Positions 15,763-22,039 of a stretch of DNA of 64,000 bases are shown here, one piece after another (positions within the stretch are counted from its first letter, which is position 1; each line of letters opens with the position of its first letter). The stretch is from Dyella_A ginsengisoli (lineage in GTDB: Bacteria; Pseudomonadota; Gammaproteobacteria; Xanthomonadales; Rhodanobacteraceae). Below the pieces are notes generated by a model. It was not told the origin of the DNA and searched no databases. It was given only the letters and a program-made list of their open reading frames with translations. Both the position numbers and the translations under genes were made by a program. The stretch is from positions 744,001-808,000 of the forward strand of contig NZ_JADIKM010000003.1 of NCBI RefSeq assembly GCF_044904665.1, given 5' to 3'.

Positions 15763-16528
15763 GCGTTGAAACCTCCGGGTCACGCGTGCGGTGGGTGCTT
15801 GCGGCAAGCTGCTCATCAGTTGCCAAAGGGAGGGTTGCCAGGGTGTCGTGGTGCACGATCAGTTCGCGCAGGGTGTTGGGAGACCAGTGGGTCTTGCCCG
15901 TGGGGCTGCGCACGCCCCGCTCGGCCAGCTGCGAGCGCACCTCGCGCAGCGAAATGCCGGCGCGGATATCGCGCACCATGGATTCGCGCAGCGGCCAGGT
16001 GGCCGGGTCACGCAGCTGCCGGCGATCGTCGCCCTCGCCCACAGCCACGCAGCCGTAAGGCACGTGGCCATACACCCTGCCCTGCGTGCGCAAGGCGGCG
16101 TTGCACTCGGTGGCGCGCTGCACGGCCAGGTCGCGCTCGTACTGCGCGGCCGCCAGCTGGATGGTGAGCGCCAGCTTGCCGGCCGGCGTGCTGCTGTCGA
16201 TCAGCTCGCTCACGCTGTGCACGGTGCTGCGCGTGCGCTCGGCGCTTCGGAAAAACAGCAGGCCGTCGTAGGCGTCGCGAAACAGGCGGTCCAGCCGCAT
16301 CACCACCACGCCGTGGGCCGCGCCCTTCAGGCGCTCCAGCAGCACAGCGCCCCCTGCCCGCTTGGCCAGCGGCACGCTGGCGCTCACACCCTCGTCGGCG
16401 ATCACCTCCACCAGCCGATGCCCGTGCAGCGCGCAGTAGGCGGCCAGCCGATCGCGCTGCTGGCCAAGGCCATGCCCGTCGCGGGCCTGCTCCTCGGTGG
16501 ACACGCGCACGTAGCCGACCAGGTTCAT
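15755..16528 (-). CDS. Serine recombinase (resolvase family)
   Basis: A 257-residue serine recombinase. The catalytic domain has S10 in YVRVSTEEQ and the RLDRLFRD motif at about 78-85. After it come a long helix region and a recombinase-type DNA-binding domain (LREVRSQLAERGVRSPTGKT). It is larger than Tn3 resolvases and smaller than phage serine integrases such as phiC31. It is the second gene of the early operon, coupled to the cro-like gene. It may resolve multimers or switch DNA segments; a target site was not found. Confidence 0.85.
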   Translation of the reverse strand: MNLVGYVRVSTEEQARDGHGLGQQRDRLAAYCALHGHRLVEVIADEGVSASVPLAKRAGGAVLLERLKGAAHGVVVMRLDRLFRDAYDGLLFFRSAERTRSTVHSVSELIDSSTPAGKLALTIQLAAAQYERDLAVQRATECNAALRTQGRVYGHVPYGCVAVGEGDDRRQLRDPATWPLRESMVRDIRAGISLREVRSQLAERGVRSPTGKTHWSPNTLRELIVHHDTLATLPLATDEQLAASTHRTRDPEVSTHV

Positions 16529-16731
16529 GCGGCGGCCCTACCCTGCACGGCATAGATGTGTTCGAGCTTCAGACCGGGGAGCAGGCGCGTGAGGTTCACA
16601 GCATTCGCGGGATCTGGCCGGGTGCCCTCCTGCATCTCCCACTGCGCCACGGCGCCGCGGGAAACCTTCAGCTGATCCGCCAGCTGTTGCTGGGTCCAGC
16701 CCTTAGCCTTACGAGCCTGCTTGATGTCCAT
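16525..16731 (-). CDS. Cro-like regulator
   Basis: A 68-residue XRE-type DNA-binding protein: ARKAKGWTQQQLADQLKVSR then GAVAQWEMQEGTRPD. It is divergent from the repressor gene across a 118-base control region, so it is the Cro partner of a lambda-like switch. The ATG 16731 lies only 7 bases after a good -10 element, so its transcript is probably leaderless. It starts the early operon and overlaps the recombinase start by four bases. Confidence 0.88.
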   Translation of the reverse strand: MDIKQARKAKGWTQQQLADQLKVSRGAVAQWEMQEGTRPDPANAVNLTRLLPGLKLEHIYAVQGRAAA

Positions 16732-16849
16732 GGCGCCTAGTATAGCTAGCAATTCGAGCATTGCAAGCGATACGAGCCGACAAGGTTTGCTAGCAGCGCT
16801 ATACAGCCGCCACGGGGGGCAGCAATGCCTAAGGGGTGACGAAGTGGAG
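16732..16849. promoter_or_regulatory. cI/cro control region with two promoters and operators
   Basis: The leftward promoter has -35 TTGCAA (16766-16761), a 16-base spacer and -10 TATACT (16744-16739). The rightward repressor promoter has -35 CCGACA (16777-16782), a 17-base spacer and -10 TATACA (16800-16805). GCTAGCAA (16745-16752) and its inverse TTGCTAGC (16787-16794) lie in the two spacers and are likely operators. Promoter calls are by eye. Confidence 0.7.
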
Positions 16850-17191
16850 ATGTATGCGCGTGTCCGCGAGGCGCGGCGGCGCACCGGCAAGTCTCAGGAG
16901 GAGTTTGCCGCGGTGCTTGAGGTAAGCCGTGGCGCAGTAGCGCAGTGGGAGATGGAACAAGGCACAACGCCTAGCGTGAAAAATCTGGCCGAGATTGCCC
17001 GCGTGACAGGCGTGCAGTTCGAGTGGATTGCCACGGGGCGTGGGCCCAAGGTATTTGGCGAACCGATGGTCAGAGAACCAGCGGCGAGTTATGTCGCGCC
17101 GTTGTCGCCGGAGCTTGGAAAGGTGGTGGAGATGGCAAAGAAATGGAGCCCAGAGCGCCTGCGTGCGTTGCTGGTGCTGCTCGACGGTTGA
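16850..17191 (+). CDS. cI-like prophage repressor
   Basis: A 113-residue protein with an N-terminal XRE helix-turn-helix (REARRRTGKSQEEFAAVLEVSR, here described in part, then GAVAQWEMEQGT) and a short C-terminal helix region (PELGKVVEMAKKWSPERLR) that may let it dimerise. It lacks the peptidase domain of lambda CI, so it is not expected to be cleaved by RecA-driven self-cleavage; induction must use another route, perhaps an antirepressor. The ATG 16850 has a GTGGAG ribosome site. Confidence 0.85.
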   Translation: MYARVREARRRTGKSQEEFAAVLEVSRGAVAQWEMEQGTTPSVKNLAEIARVTGVQFEWIATGRGPKVFGEPMVREPAASYVAPLSPELGKVVEMAKKWSPERLRALLVLLDG

Positions 17192-17228
17192 GCGTTAGGA
17201 TCGCACCGCGACATGGAGGAGCAAGCCC

Positions 17229-17675
17229 ATGGGGTTACAGGTTTTGGCACAGCTCGCGCGACGTGATGGGCGCCCTGTGCGTCATCGGCTGGTCGCCGTC
17301 ATCGCCTGCGCGGTTCTCGCCGCATGCAGCGTGCGTCCGGACGGAAGCAACGGCCAGCGCCGCGACATAACCCTGCCAGACATCAGTTACGAGCAGGCAT
17401 ATCACCGCGCTAACGACTACCTCAACCAGTGCGTACGCGGTTTTGTGGGGCTCAGCCCCAACGTCACCACGGGCAACCTCTACGCTAACGAAAAGCGCGG
17501 AGAGCTGCAGACAGCCAACGGCAGCGGCCTGGTGGTGCTTCGGCTGACCGTGTCGGCGGACAACGCTGGCTCGCGCGCCAGCATCGTCACCATCAAGCGC
17601 GCGGGATCGTGGAATAGCAAGGATCTGGATGCGATCGAGGCGGCCATGCGGTCGGGCGCTATCGTGTGCAAATGA
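17229..17675 (+). CDS. Prophage-encoded lipoprotein
   Basis: A 148-residue protein with a signal segment and lipobox (VIACAVLAAC, cysteine at about residue 34), so it is likely lipid-anchored in the envelope. The rest is a small globular domain. It follows the repressor in the same direction and ends at a strong terminator, so it is likely expressed in the lysogen. Such envelope lipoproteins can give superinfection exclusion or fitness effects; the function here is not known. GGAGGA precedes the ATG. Confidence 0.7.
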   Translation: MGLQVLAQLARRDGRPVRHRLVAVIACAVLAACSVRPDGSNGQRRDITLPDISYEQAYHRANDYLNQCVRGFVGLSPNVTTGNLYANEKRGELQTANGSGLVVLRLTVSADNAGSRASIVTIKRAGSWNSKDLDAIEAAMRSGAIVCK

Positions 17676-17707
17676 AGAGAGGCCGCACAGGGCGGCCCCT
17701 CTCTTTT
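17676..17707 (+). terminator. Rho-independent terminator after the repressor-lipoprotein unit
   Basis: AGAGAGG-CCGC pairs with GCGG-CCTCTCT with a two-base bulge, directly followed by TTTT (17676-17707). It starts within the last bases around the lipoprotein stop. Confidence 0.8.
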
Positions 17708-17717
17708 CGGTCCAGAC

Positions 17718-17942
17718 TTAGCCGGGTGACTTCTTGGGATCGGCTGATCGGGGATAGGTACGTTCCTCCTGGAACACCCCGTTCTCCTTGTGGATCTTCA
17801 CTGAGCCGACCTTGCCCGCCATGAAGTCGTGCGTTTTCTGGATGGCTTCTGCTTTTGTGGGGGCGCTGAGAGATGCGCGCGAGGCGCCCTCCCCGGTTAA
17901 CTTCCAGGCGTCGCCGCCCTTGGTCAGATGGTAGTTTTTCAT
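17718..17942 (-). CDS. DUF2188 family protein
   Basis: A 74-residue protein with the DUF2188 layout: YHLTKGGDAWKLTGEGASRA, then PTKAEAIQKTHDFM, and a VKIHKENGVFQEERTYP end. The family is small and its function unknown; it is common in bacteria and mobile elements. ATG 17942 is chosen at the start of the conserved part. A 7-bp inverted repeat TCCGTCA/TGACGGA lies upstream (17980-17996) and could bind a regulator. Confidence 0.7.
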   Translation of the reverse strand: MKNYHLTKGGDAWKLTGEGASRASLSAPTKAEAIQKTHDFMAGKVGSVKIHKENGVFQEERTYPRSADPKKSPG

Positions 17943-18080
17943 TGGAGCACCTACTGATTGCGGTGGGAGTAATCGCGGCTCCGTCACGTTGACGGAACGA
18001 ACCTCGAATCAGTATCGTGTGCGGTTGCTAAACCACTCGATGCTGGCCTCGGTGCTACCGCGGCGGTTCGGGTTTTTCCA

Positions 18081-18111
18081 AAGGCCGCCCGGCTGGTATC
18101 CGGGCGGCCTT
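18081..18111. terminator. Strong bidirectional terminator right of the switch
   Basis: AAGGCCGCCCGG (18081-18092), a 7-base loop and CCGGGCGGCCTT (18100-18111) form a perfect 12-bp stem. T runs lie on both sides, so it can stop the long leftward late transcript and any rightward one. It lies in the otherwise empty gap 17943-18218. Confidence 0.85.
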
Positions 18112-18218
18112 TTTCGTGAACCCGGTCCTATCATAGCGGGACGTATCGCAGGCCACGAGACAACAAGTCTGTGGATAAGCCGCCTTTTGAGGTGGGCACG
18201 AGTACCCAAGGGTGGTAG

Positions 18219-18539
18219 TCAGCGAATCACGCCGTTCGCCCGCAGCTGCGCCCAGCACGCATGCTCCTGCTGCCGCAGCGTCACCTCGGCCTGGTACAGG
18301 CCAGCGGCCATGGCCATCCACGCATCGCCGTCAGCCAGATCCGCCGCGCTGCGCAGCCACGGCACCTTGGGCAGCATCCTGGGCGGCGGGGTGTGGTCGC
18401 AGGTCACCACGGGCGGCTTCATTGGCGCGGTCGACGGCCGCGTCAAGCTCGGCTTGCACGCTGTCAGGGCGGCGGCACCCAGCAGCCACAGCAGCAGGCT
18501 GCGCCAGGTAGAGCGTGTGGATGCGGCGTTGCGAGTCAT
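18219..18539 (-). CDS. Outer-membrane spanin (Rz1-like lipoprotein)
   Basis: A 106-residue protein with a signal segment and lipobox (LLGAAALTAC, cysteine at about 28) followed by a Pro-rich part. It starts inside the Rz-like gene in another frame and extends past it, the classic nested arrangement of o-spanins. With the i-spanin it would bridge and fuse the two membranes in the last step of lysis. Confidence 0.75.
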   Translation of the reverse strand: MTRNAASTRSTWRSLLLWLLGAAALTACKPSLTRPSTAPMKPPVVTCDHTPPPRMLPKVPWLRSAADLADGDAWMAMAAGLYQAEVTLRQQEHACWAQLRANGVIR

Positions 18540-18780
18540 CGGCTTGCACCTCGATCGCGGGGATCGTCAGTTGAATCTGCGTCTGCAGTTGTGAGCCGGC
18601 CGCCGCCGCATCGGTCTGCCGCTGGTCGGTAGTCGCACCCGCCTGCTCGGCGCCCTTGGCATCGGCTGCCTGCACCGCGTTGGATCCGGCGGCGTAGCCC
18701 GCCGAGTAGCCGGTGTCGTGGCTGAACCACAGTGCCAGCGCCACCAGCAAGATGCCGGCGGCGATCAGGTATCCCTTCAC
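18331..18780 (-). CDS. Inner-membrane spanin (Rz-like)
   Basis: A 149-residue protein that starts at GTG 18780 (GTGA overlap with the upstream holin-like gene). It has an N-terminal membrane anchor (GYLIAAGILLVALALWF) and a long Ala/Gln-rich, coiled-coil-like periplasmic part. The Rz1-like gene is nested in its 3' part. Membership is inferred from topology and place in the lysis cassette. Confidence 0.72.
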   Translation of the reverse strand: MKGYLIAAGILLVALALWFSHDTGYSAGYAAGSNAVQAADAKGAEQAGATTDQRQTDAAAAGSQLQTQIQLTIPAIEVQADDSQRRIHTLYLAQPAAVAAGCRRPDSVQAELDAAVDRANEAARGDLRPHPAAQDAAQGAVAAQRGGSG

Positions 18781-19115
18781 GGCGTGGGCTCCGGTGGTGC
18801 GCTGACGGGGCGGCCGGTGGTTCGCTGGCGGCCTTGCAGCACATAGCGCCACCATGGGCACGGGCTCTGCATCGCCATGAATCCGGCCAGCGCCATGGCA
18901 AACATGGCCTGGTACATCGAGTGGGCCCGCGCGGCTGGTACGCAGAGCACCACGCCACCGCATGCCGTGATGCTCACCAACAGCAGCAGGCGCAGGCCAT
19001 GACGAAACCAGCCGATGGCGGAGCGATCGGCTGGAACAGGGGTGGCGTCATGCAACATGGCCATGCCGGTGGCGATGGCCACGGCGGCGGCCAGCATGCT
19101 GAGCAGTGAAATCAT
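18777..19115 (-). CDS. Holin-like membrane protein
   Basis: A 112-residue protein with about three membrane segments (LLSMLAAAVAIATGMAML; LRLLLLVSITACGGVVLCV; MYQAMFAMALAGFMAM) and a Pro-rich polar tail. It sits between another membrane protein and the spanin genes in the lysis cassette, as holins or pinholins do. Which of the two neighbours is the true holin cannot be told. Confidence 0.6.
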   Translation of the reverse strand: MISLLSMLAAAVAIATGMAMLHDATPVPADRSAIGWFRHGLRLLLLVSITACGGVVLCVPAARAHSMYQAMFAMALAGFMAMQSPCPWWRYVLQGRQRTTGRPVSAPPEPTP

Positions 19116-19516
19116 GGCGGGTCTCCTCCGGTGGCGTTGCCTGGGGCTCCCCTGTCCTTTACTTCACGGCGCAACCGGTCGCTGATGGCCGGCAGCAGCG
19201 CCTGGCTGAACACCGCCAGCAGGCCGGCGATGGCCGGCGCGGCGTTCTTGCTCCAGCCCATGTGCGGTACCTCGCCCAAGGCCACGGTGAGCACCGTGGC
19301 GAAGAACGTAAGGCTCAGTGCCCAGGCGTACATGGCGCGGCGGCTCACCTTGGGCGGCTGCAGAATCAGCCCGGCGCACGCGCCGGCAAACGCCATGAAG
19401 GCCACCGGTACCGGCACGCCTACAAAGTCAAACGGCGCCGTCCAGGTGGCGAGCGCCGCGGTCCACGAGCACATGCACGCATAGAGCCAGCCGGCGCTGG
19501 GCGGCGTAGTGATCAT
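19112..19516 (-). CDS. Holin or antiholin-like membrane protein
   Basis: A 134-residue protein with about three to four membrane segments (GVPVPVAFMAFAGACAGLIL; WALSLTFFATVLTVAL; AIAGLLAVFSQALLPAI) and a charged C-terminal tail. It lies between the endolysin and the other membrane protein, with four-base overlaps on both sides. Confidence 0.6.
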   Translation of the reverse strand: MITTPPSAGWLYACMCSWTAALATWTAPFDFVGVPVPVAFMAFAGACAGLILQPPKVSRRAMYAWALSLTFFATVLTVALGEVPHMGWSKNAAPAIAGLLAVFSQALLPAISDRLRREVKDRGAPGNATGGDPP

Positions 19517-20142
19517 GCGGCGCGCGCCAGGTAGGTCTTGGGCACCACGAGCGGTCGCTGCGTGGCCGCCACGGTCGCGCCCGTGGCCATGCTGAACGCG
19601 TGATCGATCACGCCGGTGTCATCGAGCTGGGCGCCATCATGCTCGCCCATCACGCGCCGCCTCCAGCCATGGCCAAACGTGGCGTATGTAGGCAGCGCCT
19701 GCATCCACGCCAGCCGCGCATGGCACAGCGCGTCGCCCAAGGCGCTGGGGCCGTACTGGCTGCCGTAGCGGCTCGCCGCGGCCAGCGTGTACCGGCCGGG
19801 GATGCCATCAGCGGCCACCCCCACAATGCGCTGCAGCGTGCGCGTGGCGCGGCTCACGCCGCTGTTTACGGCAAAGTCGAACAGGGCAAAGTCGGCGCCT
19901 GCCGGCAGCGCCTCACACTGGGCCTTTTGCCAGTAGCGGCGCAGGTAGATGGCCTCACGCTCGGCCGCCGTGCTCTCGCGAACGCTTCGCCGCGGCAAGC
20001 CACGCGCATCGCGGTCATCGTCGTACACGGCCTGGGTGATGCCGCACATGGTGGCGCCGCCCGGGTCTTTCGGATGGTCGCTCCAGCCGCCTTCAAACGG
20101 CAGCGTGAGCGCCAGGCTCGCCTGAAAATTGCCGGCCGCCAT
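19513..20142 (-). CDS. Endolysin, glycoside hydrolase family 108 type
   Basis: This enzyme would cut the sugar backbone of peptidoglycan at lysis. The 209-residue protein carries the family pattern with the likely catalytic glutamate E17 in FEGGWSDHPKDPGG, then MCGIT, and a C-terminal peptidoglycan-binding-like half (FDFAVNSG, GVAADGIPG). ATG 20142 is preferred to GTG 20163 since it has a GGGGCAGG ribosome site. No signal peptide is seen, so it needs the holin for access. Confidence 0.85.
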   Translation of the reverse strand: MAAGNFQASLALTLPFEGGWSDHPKDPGGATMCGITQAVYDDDRDARGLPRRSVRESTAAEREAIYLRRYWQKAQCEALPAGADFALFDFAVNSGVSRATRTLQRIVGVAADGIPGRYTLAAASRYGSQYGPSALGDALCHARLAWMQALPTYATFGHGWRRRVMGEHDGAQLDDTGVIDHAFSMATGATVAATQRPLVVPKTYLARAA

Positions 20143-20197
20143 GCCTGCCCCGTCGCACGCCACCGCGTGGCGCTTTCCGGTCAGGGTGTCGGTGCGG

Positions 20198-20228
20198 GGT
20201 GGCCCGCTGCCATGCCGGGGCGGGCCGG
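20198..20228. repeat. Prophage hairpin repeat, copy 1
   Basis: A hairpin with arms GGCCCG (20201-20206) and CGGGCC (20221-20226) around a loop that holds GCCATGCCGG. The same arms and loop recur at 38847-38878 and 44258-44290. It lies between the lysin gene and a plus-strand gene. Confidence 0.6.
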
Positions 20229-20270
20229 TGCTTGCAGGCGGTGAGACAGTGCCGCGCTACGTTGCACGCC

Positions 20271-20618
20271 ATGAAACCTGCCCCCACCGCCCTGCTGTGG
20301 TATGCGGACCGATCGCCGGATGGCCGCAAGCACGATCGCTGGTTCGTCGCCGCCCCGGAATACCCGCCCTGCGGCGGCGTGTGGCGCGAGCTTGGGCTCT
20401 ACCGGGCCGAGGCATGGCCCGCCGGCGGGAAGGCTCCTGTGGGCGCGTACTGCGCAAGCCTGATTCAGGCAAAGCGACACCTCGAGCTTTGGCTTCGGGC
20501 TCACCCGCGCGTGCCGGTTATGGAGTCAAAGGGATGGCGCGCATCAAAGCGCGGTCCGGCTCCGCAGCCGGATTGGCGGATCGCGCAGTACCTACGCCTG
20601 CAGCAGCTCGGCGAGTAG
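20271..20618 (+). CDS. Plus-strand small protein in the late region, unrecognised
   Basis: A 115-residue protein starting MKPAPTALLWYADRSPDG, with HDRWFVAAPEYP, a helical SLIQAKRHLELWLRAHPR and a basic end. It runs against the late operon, so it may be cargo with its own promoter. No signal or membrane segment. The small gap 20619-20748 after it shows no gene. Confidence 0.6.
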   Translation: MKPAPTALLWYADRSPDGRKHDRWFVAAPEYPPCGGVWRELGLYRAEAWPAGGKAPVGAYCASLIQAKRHLELWLRAHPRVPVMESKGWRASKRGPAPQPDWRIAQYLRLQQLGE

Positions 20619-20748
20619 TCGCCCTGCGGTCGGTTCCACCTGACGTTCGTGCCGGCTGGAGGCCTTGGCGCGGCGGTCGGATCGGGCCAGACGTGCGGGG
20701 CATGAACATTTTCCCGGCGCCAGGGAAATGATGCTGTCAGCCAATGCC

Positions 20749-21006
20749 TCAGACCGCGTCGGGCACAGGCTCTGCAGATGGCAGAAACCGCGCAGCGAGC
20801 AACTCAGCCGCGGCATCGATCGCGCCAGCGGCCACCGGGTCTTGTGGCAGCTTGCGCGTGCCGTTCACCGCGGTCAGCGCGCTGCCGTCGTATACGGCGT
20901 TGAACAGCACCAACTCGGCGCCGTCGTCGTCGTGGCAGTTGACGGTAACCGCCTGATGCCCGGCCGGCAGGTTGCCCAGGTGCGTGGGCTGGATGGTGAT
21001 TTTCAC
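20749..21006 (-). CDS. Small late protein, unrecognised (85 residues)
   Basis: An 85-residue protein that looks beta-rich at its start (MKITIQPTHLGNLPAG, HQAVTVNCHDDDGAE) with a helical end. GTG 21006 overlaps the upstream stop (GTGA). It lies between the tail fibre accessory genes and lysis genes. Confidence 0.6.
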   Translation of the reverse strand: MKITIQPTHLGNLPAGHQAVTVNCHDDDGAELVLFNAVYDGSALTAVNGTRKLPQDPVAAGAIDAAAELLAARFLPSAEPVPDAV

Positions 21007-21203
21007 AACGTGCCTCCTTTGGTGGTGTGGATCACGCCCGTTGCCCTGCGCACGTCATCCTCCCAGCGCTGGCGCGCCTGGAAGGCGAGCACCGCAGCGT
21101 CGTACTGCGCTGCTGCCGCGCCGCGCGCCTTGAGCCTGGCGCGCAGCCGGGCGATGTAAAGCACAGCCATGGCGAGCAGTGCCAGCAGAATCGCCGCGGT
21201 CAC
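21003..21203 (-). CDS. Small membrane-anchored late protein (66 residues)
   Basis: An N-terminal membrane segment (TAAILLALLAMAVLYIA) is followed by a basic and helical part (RLRARLKARG; AFQARQRWEDDVRRATG). It could be an i-spanin-like or lysis accessory protein, but lies 1 kb from the lysis genes. GTG 21203 overlaps the upstream stop (GTGA). Confidence 0.55.
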   Translation of the reverse strand: MTAAILLALLAMAVLYIARLRARLKARGAAAAQYDAAVLAFQARQRWEDDVRRATGVIHTTKGGTL

Positions 21204-21508
21204 GGCAGCGGCGCCCGCGACAGCACCACGCGATCGCGCGCCAGCTGGGCGACGTAGCCGGCGGCTTGGGGCGACACCAGCCCGGTGAACGACTGCTGCA
21301 GGTTGCCGCTGCCGTCGTCGTTGTAGATGCGGTGCAGGTTGGTAAGCAGGCCGGCACCGTATAGCCGCTGCGCCTGCACGAACAGCGCGTCGGCCTGCGT
21401 GGCATCCGCCGACTGCACGCTCACCCCCACGATGAAGGTGGTGAGCATGGCCAGATCGTCGCTGTTCACGTTGGCGACGAAGGCGTTGTAGTCGATCGGC
21501 TGGGGCAT
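21200..21508 (-). CDS. Small tail-region protein (102 residues)
   Basis: A 102-residue protein (IDYNAFVANVNSDDLAM; ALFVQAQRLYGAGLLTNLHR). It follows the tail fibre genes and precedes the small membrane protein. No family recognised; a tail fibre accessory role is suggested only by place. Confidence 0.55.
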   Translation of the reverse strand: MPQPIDYNAFVANVNSDDLAMLTTFIVGVSVQSADATQADALFVQAQRLYGAGLLTNLHRIYNDDGSGNLQQSFTGLVSPQAAGYVAQLARDRVVLSRAPLP

Positions 21509-21519
21509 GGGGTTCTCCG

Positions 21520-22032
21520 TCAGAAGCCGAGGGTGGCGAGTTTCGCCGCGGTGTCGATCTGGGCCTGCAGGGCATCGGCAAAGCTCTGCGCCGCCTGCGC
21601 AAGGCAGCCCTGCGTGTAGACGTAGCCGACGCCGGCCGCGGTGTCGTAGTAGACGGCGCCGTAGGCGGCCTCACCGGTGGGCGCACCGCTGCCGCTGGTC
21701 CAGCCAGCCGGAAGGTTCTGCGCGTCCAGCACGGTCTGCGAGTCGGGCACGTAACGCACCCAGCCGTCGTACATGGTGTGGGTGCCGGCCATGACGCCGG
21801 AGAGCACCACGGTGCGCGGGCTGTCGGCCGTGGCGATCGGCGCGGCGGTATCCGTATCCAGCTCGGGCACGCCTTGGTCGGTGATCTGGTATGCCCAGCC
21901 GGACAGCACCAGGTTCTGGCCGTCGTTGCTGACCGGCGTGAGCACCACGCGCGCATAGCCCTGCGTGATCTGGAAGTCGAAAACCGGCTTGCCGTCCGGC
22001 CGGTTGGGGATGGTGGTGATCGGAGTGCTCAT
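21520..22032 (-). CDS. Tail fibre accessory/assembly protein candidate
   Basis: A 170-residue protein starting MSTPITTIPNRPDGKPVFDF. The first two thirds look like beta-sandwich virion material (GYARVVLTPVSNDGQNLVLS, VVLSGVMAGTHTMYDGWV); the end is helical. It directly follows the tail fibre gene with 7 bases between. Structural or chaperone role is inferred from place. GAGG precedes the ATG. Confidence 0.55.
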   Translation of the reverse strand: MSTPITTIPNRPDGKPVFDFQITQGYARVVLTPVSNDGQNLVLSGWAYQITDQGVPELDTDTAAPIATADSPRTVVLSGVMAGTHTMYDGWVRYVPDSQTVLDAQNLPAGWTSGSGAPTGEAAYGAVYYDTAAGVGYVYTQGCLAQAAQSFADALQAQIDTAAKLATLGF

Positions 22033-22039
22033 GTGCGCC

